Assembly: GCF_000472285.1 (NCBI RefSeq)
Contig: NZ_KI421423.1
Location: 39,690 to 103,689 of the forward strand
Direction of reading: 5' to 3'
DNA: 64,000 nt
Origin: Desulfuromonas sp. TF
Lineage (GTDB): Bacteria; Desulfobacterota; Desulfuromonadia; Desulfuromonadales; ATBO01
Each line of letters begins with the position of its first letter. The first letter of the stretch is position 1. The notes beneath the pieces were generated by a model that ran no database searches, was not told the origin of the DNA, and saw nothing but the letters and a program-made list of their open reading frames with translations. Positions 9,224 through 18,038 of the stretch are shown piece after piece. The translations under genes and the position numbers were made by a program.

Positions 9224-11815
9224 CTAATTCAGTTCCGTATTCAGGTCTTCAAGCTCATTTGAACCAAAAGATTGCTCGTTTCTGGCAATAATCGTGTTTT
9301 GACCATATGTGGGGATATCCACAAAGCGGGCGCTGAACCCCGAAACCCTGACGATGAGGTCCTGATGTTTCTCGGGTTCCTTTTGTGCCGCCTTCATCTC
9401 TGCGGTGCTTACGCAGTTAAACTGGACATGGTCGATGTTGAGTTTCTCCCAGGTATCCATATAGGATTTCCAGATATCAAACCCATGGACGCTTCGCATG
9501 ATCGGCACGGAAAGCCTCTGATTGAGCAGGTTGGCCTTTTGATTTTTCTGCACCTTGGAAACTGATTTCAGTACTGCAGTCGGCCCTTTCTTGTCCGTGC
9601 CCATGTAAGGAGAAATTCCGCCGTCGTCACCGGCATCGCCCCCGAAACGACCATCCGGGGTCGGGCCTGTCCGTGACCCGATTTCCATGTAGAGTCCGAC
9701 CGCCTGACCTACCGGAAGTACGGGGCCGCCCGAGTAATTGGTGATCTTCGACATCTCGCCGCCAATAATATCTTCGTAAAAATCCTTGATGATGGCATCG
9801 GCGTAGTCGTCGTCATTTCCCCATTTGGGCGCATTCAGGAACTCCTGGCGCATGTCTTCAAAGCCGCTCCAATTTGCCCGGAGTGCAGTGACGAGCTGGG
9901 CCATCGTGTACTTCTTCTCGTCATAGATCAGTTTCTTGATTGCGACCAGGGAGTTGGCGGCAACGACCGTAGTGATGGGGTTGTGCCAACCGTTCGGTTG
10001 CTCGGAAAGCTCCATGGCATCAATGCCCAACTCCATGCAGCCATCGTCGATACTGGAGACAAAAGGCATCTGCAGGAACTTCGACTCGAAATAGCGCATT
10101 ATGTCCTTGGCGCGGATCACCTTGCTCGTCGCGTAGGCATACTGGGCCCTGAAGGCTTCCCACAACTGTTCGAACGTCTTGAACTCGGTAGGATCACCGG
10201 TGTGGGGGCCCAGCTGCATTCCGGAATAGGACCAGTCAAATCCGTCAGCCAGCACGATTTCCATCATCTTGGCCGGGAAGATCGAGCCGCCACCTTCGGA
10301 CCTGGTTTTGTGGGTCTTGCGCCTGCCGCACACGCCGGGAGACATGCACAGAACCAGGCCCCAGTAATGGGCCTCGGCATCGGTTGCGCCGTTGTTGTTC
10401 TTGCTGAACTTGCTGTAATACTTCATCTGCTCCGTACCAATGACGTCATGCTTGATGGATGGGTAGCCCAGACCATCGCGGATGCACTCGAAAACGAGGC
10501 GTTTGGTCTTTTCCCGGCCGACCGGATGCCACCTGAACACGATGGACGGTTCCGTGGTCCTGATATTCCTCGCCCCTTCGAGAATCGCGTCGGTCATGTC
10601 GCTGCAGGCATCCACATAGCCAAGCTTGGTCCCGCCAATGGTCAGAATGAAAAGATCGTTGGAACCGGGGAAAATTTCGCGGTACGCCCTGGATTTTCCG
10701 GCACCATGTTCAGAAATTTTCAAACGTTCCATTTCAACCATTTCGACGGCGTCGGCATAGGTCATAGGTTGAAAAGATTTTTCTTTGACGCTGATATTGT
10801 AGTAAGGCTCCAGCAGTTCATCTTCCTTATGGGCGTAGCCGCTGGCATAGCGATCGATGGCATGGCAGATGAGGTACGTATACCATTTCGCCTGAAAGGC
10901 ATCCTTCAAACCCCTGCAAGGCTCTGCGGGCACACGGTGGCTTATTTCGGCAATCTCCAGCAGCTCTTCCCTCCTTGCTGGATCTGGCTCGAAATTCTCG
11001 GCGACGATTTTGGCCAGGCGGGCATGACGCCGAGCCCAGTTGATTACTGCTTCATCTGCAATAATCATTGACTTCCAGACATCGATCTTTCCTATCCAGT
11101 CGAGCCCGGTTGTCGCATTCCAAGGGATTTTTTGCATCTCTTTTTGGGCATGCTCGATCTTTCCTTTTGCCATCTCTATCCGCTTCAGCAAACCGTCCTG
11201 CACGACTGTCTCGTAAGGTGGGCAGATGCTGTTGTACCCAGTAGCAAAACCTGGAGCTTCCATGGTGCTTACCTGGTACATTTGCAAGAGCTCTTCTTGA
11301 GTAAAGTAGCGCTCTCCCTTCGCCTGCATACTGTATCGCTTCCAGTATTCGTTAATTTCAGCCGCCTCTTCTACCGGCTGAGGAGCATAGTCGCTCATGA
11401 GGTAGTCCTGGACGGCCATATAAGAAAGTTCAGGGTAGAGAGGGAACATCTCAGGATCTTCTGCGTGATAGCCAATAATGAATTCGTCCTGCTGTAGAAC
11501 CAAGGTGCTCTTGTTTAAGATATTTTGAAGGCCCAATGCTCTTCTGATTACTTCCGGTTGGCCTGCGCTAGCCTTATGTGCCTCAGTGATAAAACGCATC
11601 CTTTCTATGCCTGCCCTAACATCACTGTCTACAAATTCACCGGCAGCGGCATGTTTCCATCTACAACGTGCCTTTAGTCTTTTAGTTCTTTCAGTACTCG
11701 GACGGGCAAGGTTCTCATGCAGCGCTTCATCTGCTATCTCGATTTCCTGTGGATTTGTTAACGGAAATTCTATTTTTTTGCCTCGATACTTAATTGATTC
11801 TGCGACCGTTGCCAT
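9224..11815 (-). CDS. bssA: Benzylsuccinate synthase alpha (glycyl-radical) subunit
   Basis: At 863 residues this matches BssA (about 865). The glycyl-radical motif RVSGFSARF places the radical Gly at 826. The active-site thiyl cysteine is probably Cys490 in LVLCMSPG. From memory of the Thauera BssA structure, the key residues Glu189, Cys493, Arg508, Gln707 and Gly829 all have counterparts here at a constant offset of -3 (E186, C490, R505, Q704, G826). The toluene-pocket positions Tyr197, Ile384, Phe385, Leu391, Leu492, Ile617 and Val709 also match (Y194, I381, F382, L388, L489, I614, V706). This argues for toluene or a close analogue adding to fumarate, not for a decarboxylase or dehydratase. 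AGGAGG lies six bases before the ATG, overlapping the bssC stop. Activity needs the BssD activase. Confidence 0.93.
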   Translation of the reverse strand: MATVAESIKYRGKKIEFPLTNPQEIEIADEALHENLARPSTERTKRLKARCRWKHAAAGEFVDSDVRAGIERMRFITEAHKASAGQPEVIRRALGLQNILNKSTLVLQQDEFIIGYHAEDPEMFPLYPELSYMAVQDYLMSDYAPQPVEEAAEINEYWKRYSMQAKGERYFTQEELLQMYQVSTMEAPGFATGYNSICPPYETVVQDGLLKRIEMAKGKIEHAQKEMQKIPWNATTGLDWIGKIDVWKSMIIADEAVINWARRHARLAKIVAENFEPDPARREELLEIAEISHRVPAEPCRGLKDAFQAKWYTYLICHAIDRYASGYAHKEDELLEPYYNISVKEKSFQPMTYADAVEMVEMERLKISEHGAGKSRAYREIFPGSNDLFILTIGGTKLGYVDACSDMTDAILEGARNIRTTEPSIVFRWHPVGREKTKRLVFECIRDGLGYPSIKHDVIGTEQMKYYSKFSKNNNGATDAEAHYWGLVLCMSPGVCGRRKTHKTRSEGGGSIFPAKMMEIVLADGFDWSYSGMQLGPHTGDPTEFKTFEQLWEAFRAQYAYATSKVIRAKDIMRYFESKFLQMPFVSSIDDGCMELGIDAMELSEQPNGWHNPITTVVAANSLVAIKKLIYDEKKYTMAQLVTALRANWSGFEDMRQEFLNAPKWGNDDDYADAIIKDFYEDIIGGEMSKITNYSGGPVLPVGQAVGLYMEIGSRTGPTPDGRFGGDAGDDGGISPYMGTDKKGPTAVLKSVSKVQKNQKANLLNQRLSVPIMRSVHGFDIWKSYMDTWEKLNIDHVQFNCVSTAEMKAAQKEPEKHQDLIVRVSGFSARFVDIPTYGQNTIIARNEQSFGSNELEDLNTELN

Positions 11816-11818
11816 TAG

Positions 11819-11998
11819 TTACCTCCTCTTTTTGAATTGTTGACATGATTCAGAAGTGTTGACTGTTGGCTTAGATAGATAATATTTGCCTTTACTATCT
11901 TCCTTTTCTGTCACACAATCCCCCTTTCCAGGTTGATAATCACCAGCATTCTCTGGAACCTGGAAAAACCACCTGCATTCTTTACATGTACTCATCAT
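11819..11998 (-). CDS. bssC: Benzylsuccinate synthase gamma (small Fe-S) subunit
   Basis: A 59-residue gene with four cysteines (TCKEC, GDC, ESC) in a BssC-like arrangement, ending in CQQFKKRR. Start is the first of two tandem ATGs behind AAAGGAGG; the second gives 58 residues. Its last codons form the ribosome-binding site for bssA. Gamma subunits of this family wrap the catalytic subunit and hold one [4Fe-4S] cluster. Confidence 0.85.
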   Translation of the reverse strand: MMSTCKECRWFFQVPENAGDYQPGKGDCVTEKEDSKGKYYLSKPTVNTSESCQQFKKRR

Positions 11999-12052
11999 TT
12001 ATCCTCCTTTACGGACTTGGGTGGGTGATCTAGACAAAAATACATGCTGCAT

Positions 12053-13044
12053 TCACAGACATTCATGTCTATCCTCCTTTCTAAATAGGTTGTATTCACA
12101 ATTCCTCGTTCCAAAAATTCCACCTATCGTAACATGATCCAGGCCAATCTGCTTTAAAGAGTTAAAAAGCGGTTTAACCTGTTGCTCTGATAGGTCTTTA
12201 AACTTCTTGTATTCGTACTTGTGGCCTAATTGTCTGTATTTAACAACTCCGTAAGAGTGAAATGGCAAAATATCAACTCCTGAGAGCTTATCTGAAAATT
12301 GGCTTAAATATTTAACATATGCCTCCAGCTCCGAGCTTGAATCATTGAAACTTGGTATGATAGGCAGATGTATTAGAACCTTTGCCTGAGATTCGATAAG
12401 TCTTTCTATGTTTCTTAGGATTTTTTCCAAGGACCCGCCTATGACTTTTTGATGTTTGTTTGGATCCATTGATTTGATGTCAACAATGAATAGGTCAACA
12501 AACTTGATCAGAGGTTCGATCATATCCCAGTCTGCATAAGCAGATGTTTCAAGGGCTATGTGAAGATTTTCCTTTGTTTTAAAAAGACGGGCCAGTTCAA
12601 GGGAAAATTTTGGGAAGAGGAGCGGTTCGCCGCCGCTTATTGTGATGCCTCCACCGCTGTGCTCATAAAAAATCTTATCAGCTACAGCTTCCCGAACGAT
12701 GTCACCAATATCTAATGTTTTGCCTACGATCTCATCGCACCAAAGTGGCAATGTTTAATGCATTTGAGGCAAGAGTTACATTTCAGTCTGTTAAAAGTGA
12801 GGGCCCTCTTCTTGTTTAAACCTTGGATCATATGTAGCGAGCCCGAAGGACAGATTTTTACACACTGACCACATGCAATACACTTGTCAGTGTGATAATA
12901 AATCTCATGCCTGGGGTTAATAGACTCTGGGTTGTGACACCAAGGGCAATGGAGAGGGCATCCCTTTAAAAATATAGTAGTTCTTATGCCAGGCCCATCA
13001 TGTAAACAAAATCTTTGGATCTCTGTTATAAGTGGTATTTTCAT
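12053..13044 (-). pseudogene. bssD: Glycyl-radical enzyme activase bssD, interrupted by a -1 frameshift
   Basis: Two reading frames together encode a full activase of about 330 residues. The first frame has the radical-SAM CxxxCxxC motif (GCPLHCPWC) and two ferredoxin-type clusters ([22 protein letters not shown]), then stops at TAG (12724-12726). The second frame resumes with [23 protein letters not shown] and the rest of the radical-SAM barrel to the stop at 12053. One missing base near 12727-12760 explains the break: the locus is 992 bases, one short of a multiple of three. I see no slippery heptamer before the stop, so programmed frameshifting looks unlikely. Either the gene is inactivated or this is a sequence error. 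BssD generates the glycyl radical on BssA. Confidence 0.85.
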
Positions 13045-13116
13045 CGAAATAGACTCTTTAAATATGTTTATTTATACCGTTAACAAAGAGTTGTCCTTAT
13101 ATTTATATCTCTAGTA

Positions 13117-13287
13117 TCAATTGATATGTGTATTTTGCAATAAACGTTCTACGCGTATATAAAGTTTCATATCCTCTGAATACGCTATACGTACTTTCCA
13201 TCCATTGCTAAATGTAACCTCCGTAGGATACAAATCATCGTTCGAAGAGTATCTCAGCCCTTTAGTCAAATTACCTTTTTTCCCCAT
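13117..13287 (-). CDS. Small protein of unknown function, first gene of bss transcript
   Basis: 56 residues from the ATG at 13287, which has a strong AAGGAGG seven bases upstream; a longer form from 13365 would have a much weaker site. The protein is basic at the N-terminus (MGKKGNLTKGLRY) and ends in a beta-strand-rich part (VTFSNGWKVRIAYSEDMKLYIRVERLL). I do not recognise it. It lies between the sigma-54 promoter and bssD, so it should be transcribed with the synthase. Confidence 0.6.
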   Translation of the reverse strand: MGKKGNLTKGLRYSSNDDLYPTEVTFSNGWKVRIAYSEDMKLYIRVERLLQNTHIN

Positions 13288-13425
13288 CTTCAAACCTCCT
13301 TTCGTGTCCGGAGCCACTGTAGCGGAGTGGATGTCCATTTTTTTTGAAACTTCGGAATCTTTCATCTGTACACCCTAGAGGCATCTACCTATATTCCTCC
13401 CGGCGGTTTTTCCTATGCTCATGTT

Positions 13426-13446
13426 CTTAGCAGGTCACGTGCCAAA
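13426..13446 (-). promoter_or_regulatory. Sigma-54 (-24/-12) promoter for the bss operon
   Basis: Minus-strand TTGGCACG-TGAC-CTGCT is a near-consensus RpoN site, with exactly ten bases between the invariant GG and GC. Transcription should begin around 13415, ahead of the small gene and bssD. The adjacent XylR-type sigma-54 activator gives it a natural regulator. Confidence 0.82.
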
Positions 13447-13513
13447 CATCGTTATAAAAAAAATCCCTCAGATTTTTAAGCCATTTTGAGAAGCAAGGCA
13501 TTTGGAGAAAAAT

Positions 13514-13539
13514 ATTGTTAAAACAATAATTTATAAATT
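13514..13539. promoter_or_regulatory. Paired palindromes upstream of the bss promoter, possible activator sites
   Basis: Two perfect inverted repeats lie side by side, ATTGTTAAAACAAT (13514-13527) and AATTTATAAATT (13528-13539), about 70-95 bases upstream of the -24 element. Sigma-54 activators of the XylR group bind paired inverted repeats upstream of their promoters. The sequence is AT-rich, so chance palindromes are possible. The rest of 13.45-13.95 kb shows no convincing gene. Confidence 0.4.
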
Positions 13540-13953
13540 GATTTTCTTTCCCTCGAAAGAATCGCTGGTAGTTTTTTCGCTTTCTGGGTTTGTCTTTAAA
13601 TTTTGGGGGTTGGTACAGAAGTGCAGAAAGAAGGATATTGATGTAAGTTGGCTATTTCATGTGGGTTATCGGGTATTGGTAAGTGCATGTAGCTTGCGAC
13701 TCATAGGAAAATCGCCACCAGCCCGCCGTTATTTTCATCATATCCTCAATATCTGCCCACCATTTTCTATTCTTTTATCTAATAATGAAATTTGGTCTTC
13801 ATCTGAGACAAGTCCTTGTGACATAAGGAAACTTTCATGTCGCCAAAGGAAATTTAAGAAATGGTGGTTAGGGAAAAGTGTATTTTTATAGTTAAGCACA
13901 GCCAATTAAAAATAGTTGTCTATTTTTTTTCCTGTTTCGACCCTCTTTGATGC

Positions 13954-13971
13954 TATAGTGAAACAATGTTT
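13954..13971 (+). promoter_or_regulatory. Likely -10 and start-site operator of the XylR-like gene
   Basis: TATAGT (13954-13959) is a plausible -10 and is followed at once by the palindrome AAACAATGTTT (13961-13971), which would cover the start of transcription. No good -35 is visible. Related palindromes occur at other promoters in the window. Confidence 0.4.
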
Positions 13972-14074
13972 TAACGTTTATCGCATAGGCTTGATATTGA
14001 CGTGACCATCACCTTTCTTGATAAGATCAAGGATTGTCTTAGGCAGCACTGTTTTAACGAAAAGGATGTTTGCG

Positions 14075-15775
14075 ATGAGAAAGAGCGAGAAAGGGATAAA
14101 AGAGCCTGCTCCTAACGATACTTTCCGAAGCAATTTGCGTTCAGAGTTAAGCTTTTGTAGTGATACCGGTCAGATATGGCTACACGAGCATCGGATGCTT
14201 CTCGTTCATGCCGATGCGAATGCCCTGATGCGACGAGAGTTGATCGACATCCTTGGATTTAACCATGCGCGAGGTGTGCTTATGCGAATGGGCTATACTT
14301 CAGGGGTCCGAGACTTTGAACTTGCACACATAAACAAGGAACACACTAATCTTCACGAAGCCTTCATGGCCGGCCCAATCCTTATAACACTGGAAGGACT
14401 TGTGAAGACCACCATTACTAAGTTAGAAATAGACTCGAAATTAGGCAGTTTTTACGTTGAGTGCATCTGGGAAAATTCTTGGGAGGCCGAGGCACACCTT
14501 CGAGACTATGGGGTCTCTTCGGCACCGGTGTGTTGGAATTTGATTGGGTATGCGAGTGGCTATTGTACTGCTTTCATGGGTAAGCCAATTTTGTGCAAAG
14601 AGATCCAATGTTTCAGTACGGGGGCAAATAATTGCTACCTTGTAGGCAAGCCAGTCGAGGAATGGGAGGACGCGAGCGAGTTTGAGCTTTTTTTGAATAA
14701 GGAGTCGATTGCTGAACAACTCATGGGTCTCCAAACTGAAGTTGTACAGCTGCGGTCAGCATTAGGTAAACAACAAAAACATACGTCAGATATAGTTGGC
14801 AATTCACCGGCCTTCCTTGCTGCCTATGAGCTCGCTGTCCGAGCATCTGCTAGCCAGATTACTGTACTTCTGCAGGGTGAGACAGGTGTTGGTAAGGAAG
14901 TTTTCGCCCGCACCCTTCACAGCGGAGGTGATCGTTGCAAGGAACCGTTCATCGCCATTAATTGCGCTGCGATTCCTCATGACCTTGTAGAATCCGAATT
15001 ATTCGGTGCTGAAAAAGGTGCCTTTACGGGCGCACTTTCCTCAAGGCCCGGAAGATTTGAACGGGCCAATGGAGGAACGCTCTTTCTCGATGAGATAGGT
15101 GATCTGCCTCTCTCGGCACAGGCAAAACTTTTGCGTGTATTGCAGGAAGGAGAGGTGGAGCGTCTTGGCAGCACAGAATCACGTAAGGTAAACGTCAGAT
15201 TTGTGGCAGCAACCAACATCGATCTGAAAAAATTGGTTGAGGAAGGGAAATTTCGGGCTGACCTGTATTACCGGCTCAACGCATTGCAGATCAATATCCC
15301 ACCATTAAGAGATCGAGGTTTAGATGTTTTACTTCTCGCGAAGAATTTCCTCAAAAAGTCTGCCATGTTGAATGGCAAAAAGGTGCGTGGATTTTCTGAT
15401 AAGGCCAAGTTGGCACTACTCGCCTATCAATGGCCTGGTAATATCCGAGAACTGCAGAATGTTGTTGACCGCGGAGTCATGCTGGCACCAAACGGCACCC
15501 ATATTGAGATCAATCACATGTTTCCGTCGTACAATAATGAGGGGCCTGAATTCGGCTTGGATGCCAGCGGGGGGCTCAGTGTCAAGCAGGAGGAGCTGGG
15601 TAAGGATTTTTGTGAAGCCATCCTGAGCGGGAATTTTACGCTGGAGCAGGCCAATACGCTGGTGGCAGAGGCTGCTGTGAAAAAGGCAAACGGCAATATT
15701 TCCGCTGCTGCTAGGATGCTCGGTTTGACCCGGCCGCAGCTTGCGTATCGGCTTGAGCGTAAATCGGGGAATTGA
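14075..15775 (+). CDS. XylR/DmpR-type sigma-54-dependent transcriptional activator
   Basis: 566 residues from the ATG at 14075 (AAAAGG nine bases upstream; ATG 14066 is an alternative), the same size as XylR and DmpR. Domain order: XylR_N/V4R sensor (about 30-190), linker, AAA+ sigma-54 domain with Walker A GETGVGKE and the GAFTGA loop, and a Fis-type HTH ending in NISAAARMLGLTRPQLAYRLER. The sensor keeps the four zinc ligands known from MopR/DmpR at an offset of -2 (C153, E176, C179, C187) and the pocket Trp (W132). The phenol-binding His106 is replaced by Ile104. I infer a sensor of an aromatic effector less polar than phenol, controlling the sigma-54 promoter of the bss operon. Confidence 0.9.
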   Translation: MRKSEKGIKEPAPNDTFRSNLRSELSFCSDTGQIWLHEHRMLLVHADANALMRRELIDILGFNHARGVLMRMGYTSGVRDFELAHINKEHTNLHEAFMAGPILITLEGLVKTTITKLEIDSKLGSFYVECIWENSWEAEAHLRDYGVSSAPVCWNLIGYASGYCTAFMGKPILCKEIQCFSTGANNCYLVGKPVEEWEDASEFELFLNKESIAEQLMGLQTEVVQLRSALGKQQKHTSDIVGNSPAFLAAYELAVRASASQITVLLQGETGVGKEVFARTLHSGGDRCKEPFIAINCAAIPHDLVESELFGAEKGAFTGALSSRPGRFERANGGTLFLDEIGDLPLSAQAKLLRVLQEGEVERLGSTESRKVNVRFVAATNIDLKKLVEEGKFRADLYYRLNALQINIPPLRDRGLDVLLLAKNFLKKSAMLNGKKVRGFSDKAKLALLAYQWPGNIRELQNVVDRGVMLAPNGTHIEINHMFPSYNNEGPEFGLDASGGLSVKQEELGKDFCEAILSGNFTLEQANTLVAEAAVKKANGNISAAARMLGLTRPQLAYRLERKSGN

Positions 15776-15905
15776 GCCTCGGGGAGGCGTTAAATCCGCC
15801 GCCCCTTCAGAGCGAATACGAAAATCCCGCCCAACCCATGGCCGAGATTTTCGTCTAACGGAGTGGCTCTCCGCCTCCTATGCCAAGTCGCTCGGTGGCC
15901 GCGCA

Positions 15906-18038
15906 TCAAGGTTGAGAGAGGTATAAATCGAGGCTGTTGGCTTGCTTGCAATTGACTGGCGGCCACATTCCGATTTTCTCATTTCCCATCCCGATCCGGA
16001 TGCGCGCATCGACCGCCACCACCCGTTCCCTCGTCCCGAGGAGGGGATTGAGGTCGAGCTCCCGGATCTCGGGGGCGATCTCGCAGAGGGCGGAGAGGCG
16101 GGTGATGGTGTCGGCGAACCTCGCCTCGTCGACCCCCTCCTGGCCTCTCGTCCCCTGAATGATCTTGTAGGATTGAAGGGATGCTATCATCTCGGAAGCC
16201 TGGTTTCTGCTCACGGGGGAGAGCTCCGCGGCCGTATCCTTCAGGATTTCGATGAAGACACCGCCAAGGCCGCAGAGGATCATGTGGCCGAATTTTTCTT
16301 CGTAACTGGCGCCGACGAAAAGTTCCGTGCCGGAAAGCATCGGCTGGATGAGAATGGCCGTGGTATCCTTTATTTTCATCATTCTTTCGAATTCGTTCTC
16401 CACCGACTCGACATCATTTACATCGAGAGCAACCCCCCCGACGTCGGATTTGTGAACCGGGCCGACGACCTTCATGACGACCGGCAGACCGAGCTCCATC
16501 GCTTTCTCCACGGCTTCTTCTTTGCTCGAAACCACGGCTTCACCGGCTCTGTCTATCCCGGCGGCGTCGAGAAGAGCCTGCACTTTCTCCGGGGGCATGT
16601 ACCCATCCTCGCATCCGTCGAGGATGGTTCTTACGGCTTTCACATCGATCTCGGGAAGTTCTACTTCGCCTGCAGGTTTCGGAGTTTTTGCAACGGCCGC
16701 CAGGGCTCTGGCGAGAAGCACTTCGTCGGAGAAGGAAACGTTCCCCAGCTCATGGAAGTAATCCGCCTCCTTCTTCGCGGTGACGACGGAGGGAAGAACC
16801 GTATAGACAGGCTTCCGGGAAGTCCTGGTCTTTTCGGAAATCACATCCAGGGCTTCGGAGATGTCGGTAAGCCCGGTAGATCCGAAGATGACGGCCATGC
16901 TGTCGATGTTGTCGAACTTGTCGTTCATGGCGTCGATGATGAGGCCGATATGCTCCGGGGTTCCCGTTGCAAGGAAGTCGATGGGGTTTGCAACGCTCGA
17001 TCCGGGGAATAAACCGGAAAGAAGCTCCTCCGTATCCGGCCCTTCCAGATGGGGCACCTGCATCCCGCCTTTCTCGAGGGTATCCGTCATCATCACCCCG
17101 GGACCTCCTGCATGGGTGACGATCGCCACTCTCCTGCCCGCAGGTTCCGGATGGCAGAAGACCGCTGCGGTGGTCACGAGGTCTTCCTTCCCGTGGCACC
17201 GCACGATTCCGGCTTTTCTGAAAAGGGCATCCACCGCGCTGTCGGGGCTTGCAAGGGCGCCGGTGTGAGAGGTCACCGCGCGGCTCCCCGATTCGGAGCT
17301 GCCCGATTTGATTGCGGCGATCTTGCACCCCTTCTTGATGAGGGAGGAGGCGTGCCTGAGAAGTTTCGCGGGCTGGCTGACGCTCTCGATATAGATGAGC
17401 TTTATCCTTGAGCTGCTATCCGGATCGAAGGTTTCATCCCAGTACTCGATGACCTCCTCGACCCCGATCTGGGCGGAGTTGCCCACGGTGAACATGCTCG
17501 AGAAGGAAAGACCCATCAGCATCCCCTTTTCGACGATCCATGCGGCGGTGGCGCCGGAGGCACAGACGAAGTCGCACCCCTTGGGGTCGAGTTTGGGGAC
17601 AGGGCCGGCAAATATGCCGGCATAGTGCTGGGTCAGGGCGCCGATACAGTTCGGGCCGAGAAGGGAGCCGGCGTTTCTGTTGATGATTTCGAGGATCTCG
17701 CCCTGGAGGCTCTCCCCTTCGGGACCGACCTCGGAGAATCCCGCGGAAAGAATGATGAAGGCTTTACAGTTTTTGTGGTTTGCCAGTTCTTCGACGGTCT
17801 CCTTCACGTAGGCCGCGGCGACGCAGATGATCGCCATTTCGACATCGGGCAGCTCGGCCGCGGTCTTGAAGCATCTGAACCCCTGGACGTCGGTCTCTTT
17901 CGGGTTTACGGCGTAGATCTTCCCTTTATAATTCTTCTCGGTCAGGTTCTTGATGAGCGCACCGCCGACCTTGGACCGGTCGTTTGAGCCCCCAACAATG
18001 ACGATCGATTTCGGATCGATCAGCTCCCTATTGATCAT
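15906..18038 (-). CDS. ADP-forming acyl-CoA (arylacetyl-CoA) synthetase, alpha-beta fusion
   Basis: At 710 residues the chain combines a CoA-binding Rossmann domain (IVIVGGSNDRSKVG at the start), succinyl-CoA-ligase-like domains with the catalytic-His region TSHTGALA, and a C-terminal ATP-grasp domain (GLPVVMKVVGP, VELFVGASYEE-like region, ELDLNPLL). This is the ACD type that turns acyl-CoA + ADP + Pi into acid + ATP. It overlaps the end of the IorAB gene by 11 bases, so its substrate is probably the arylacetyl-CoA made there. Such pairs are known from peptide-fermenting archaea. The 130 bases downstream, before the convergent XylR-like gene, hold a 9-bp inverted repeat (ACGAAAATC/GATTTTCGT) without a T-tract. 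Confidence 0.85.
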   Translation of the reverse strand: MINRELIDPKSIVIVGGSNDRSKVGGALIKNLTEKNYKGKIYAVNPKETDVQGFRCFKTAAELPDVEMAIICVAAAYVKETVEELANHKNCKAFIILSAGFSEVGPEGESLQGEILEIINRNAGSLLGPNCIGALTQHYAGIFAGPVPKLDPKGCDFVCASGATAAWIVEKGMLMGLSFSSMFTVGNSAQIGVEEVIEYWDETFDPDSSSRIKLIYIESVSQPAKLLRHASSLIKKGCKIAAIKSGSSESGSRAVTSHTGALASPDSAVDALFRKAGIVRCHGKEDLVTTAAVFCHPEPAGRRVAIVTHAGGPGVMMTDTLEKGGMQVPHLEGPDTEELLSGLFPGSSVANPIDFLATGTPEHIGLIIDAMNDKFDNIDSMAVIFGSTGLTDISEALDVISEKTRTSRKPVYTVLPSVVTAKKEADYFHELGNVSFSDEVLLARALAAVAKTPKPAGEVELPEIDVKAVRTILDGCEDGYMPPEKVQALLDAAGIDRAGEAVVSSKEEAVEKAMELGLPVVMKVVGPVHKSDVGGVALDVNDVESVENEFERMMKIKDTTAILIQPMLSGTELFVGASYEEKFGHMILCGLGGVFIEILKDTAAELSPVSRNQASEMIASLQSYKIIQGTRGQEGVDEARFADTITRLSALCEIAPEIRELDLNPLLGTRERVVAVDARIRIGMGNEKIGMWPPVNCKQANSLDLYLSQP

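Noticed and set aside
9224..11815. 4-hydroxyphenylacetate or indoleacetate decarboxylase as alternatives for the glycyl-radical enzyme
   Set aside because: The small subunits are BssB/BssC-like and the residues match BssA at a constant offset. The GCME motif at 592-595 is not at the expected active-site position.
12700..12780. Programmed -1 frameshift in bssD
   Set aside because: No X-XXY-YYZ slippery heptamer is visible before the TAG stop; mutation or sequence error is simpler.
13502..13891. Possible 129-residue plus-strand gene in the bss control region
   Set aside because: TTG start, no ribosome-binding site, no domain; it overlaps the palindromes upstream of the sigma-54 promoter.
15776..15905. 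Possible terminator between the XylR-like and acyl-CoA synthetase genes
   Set aside because: The 9-base inverted repeat has a 19-base loop and no T-tract on either strand.
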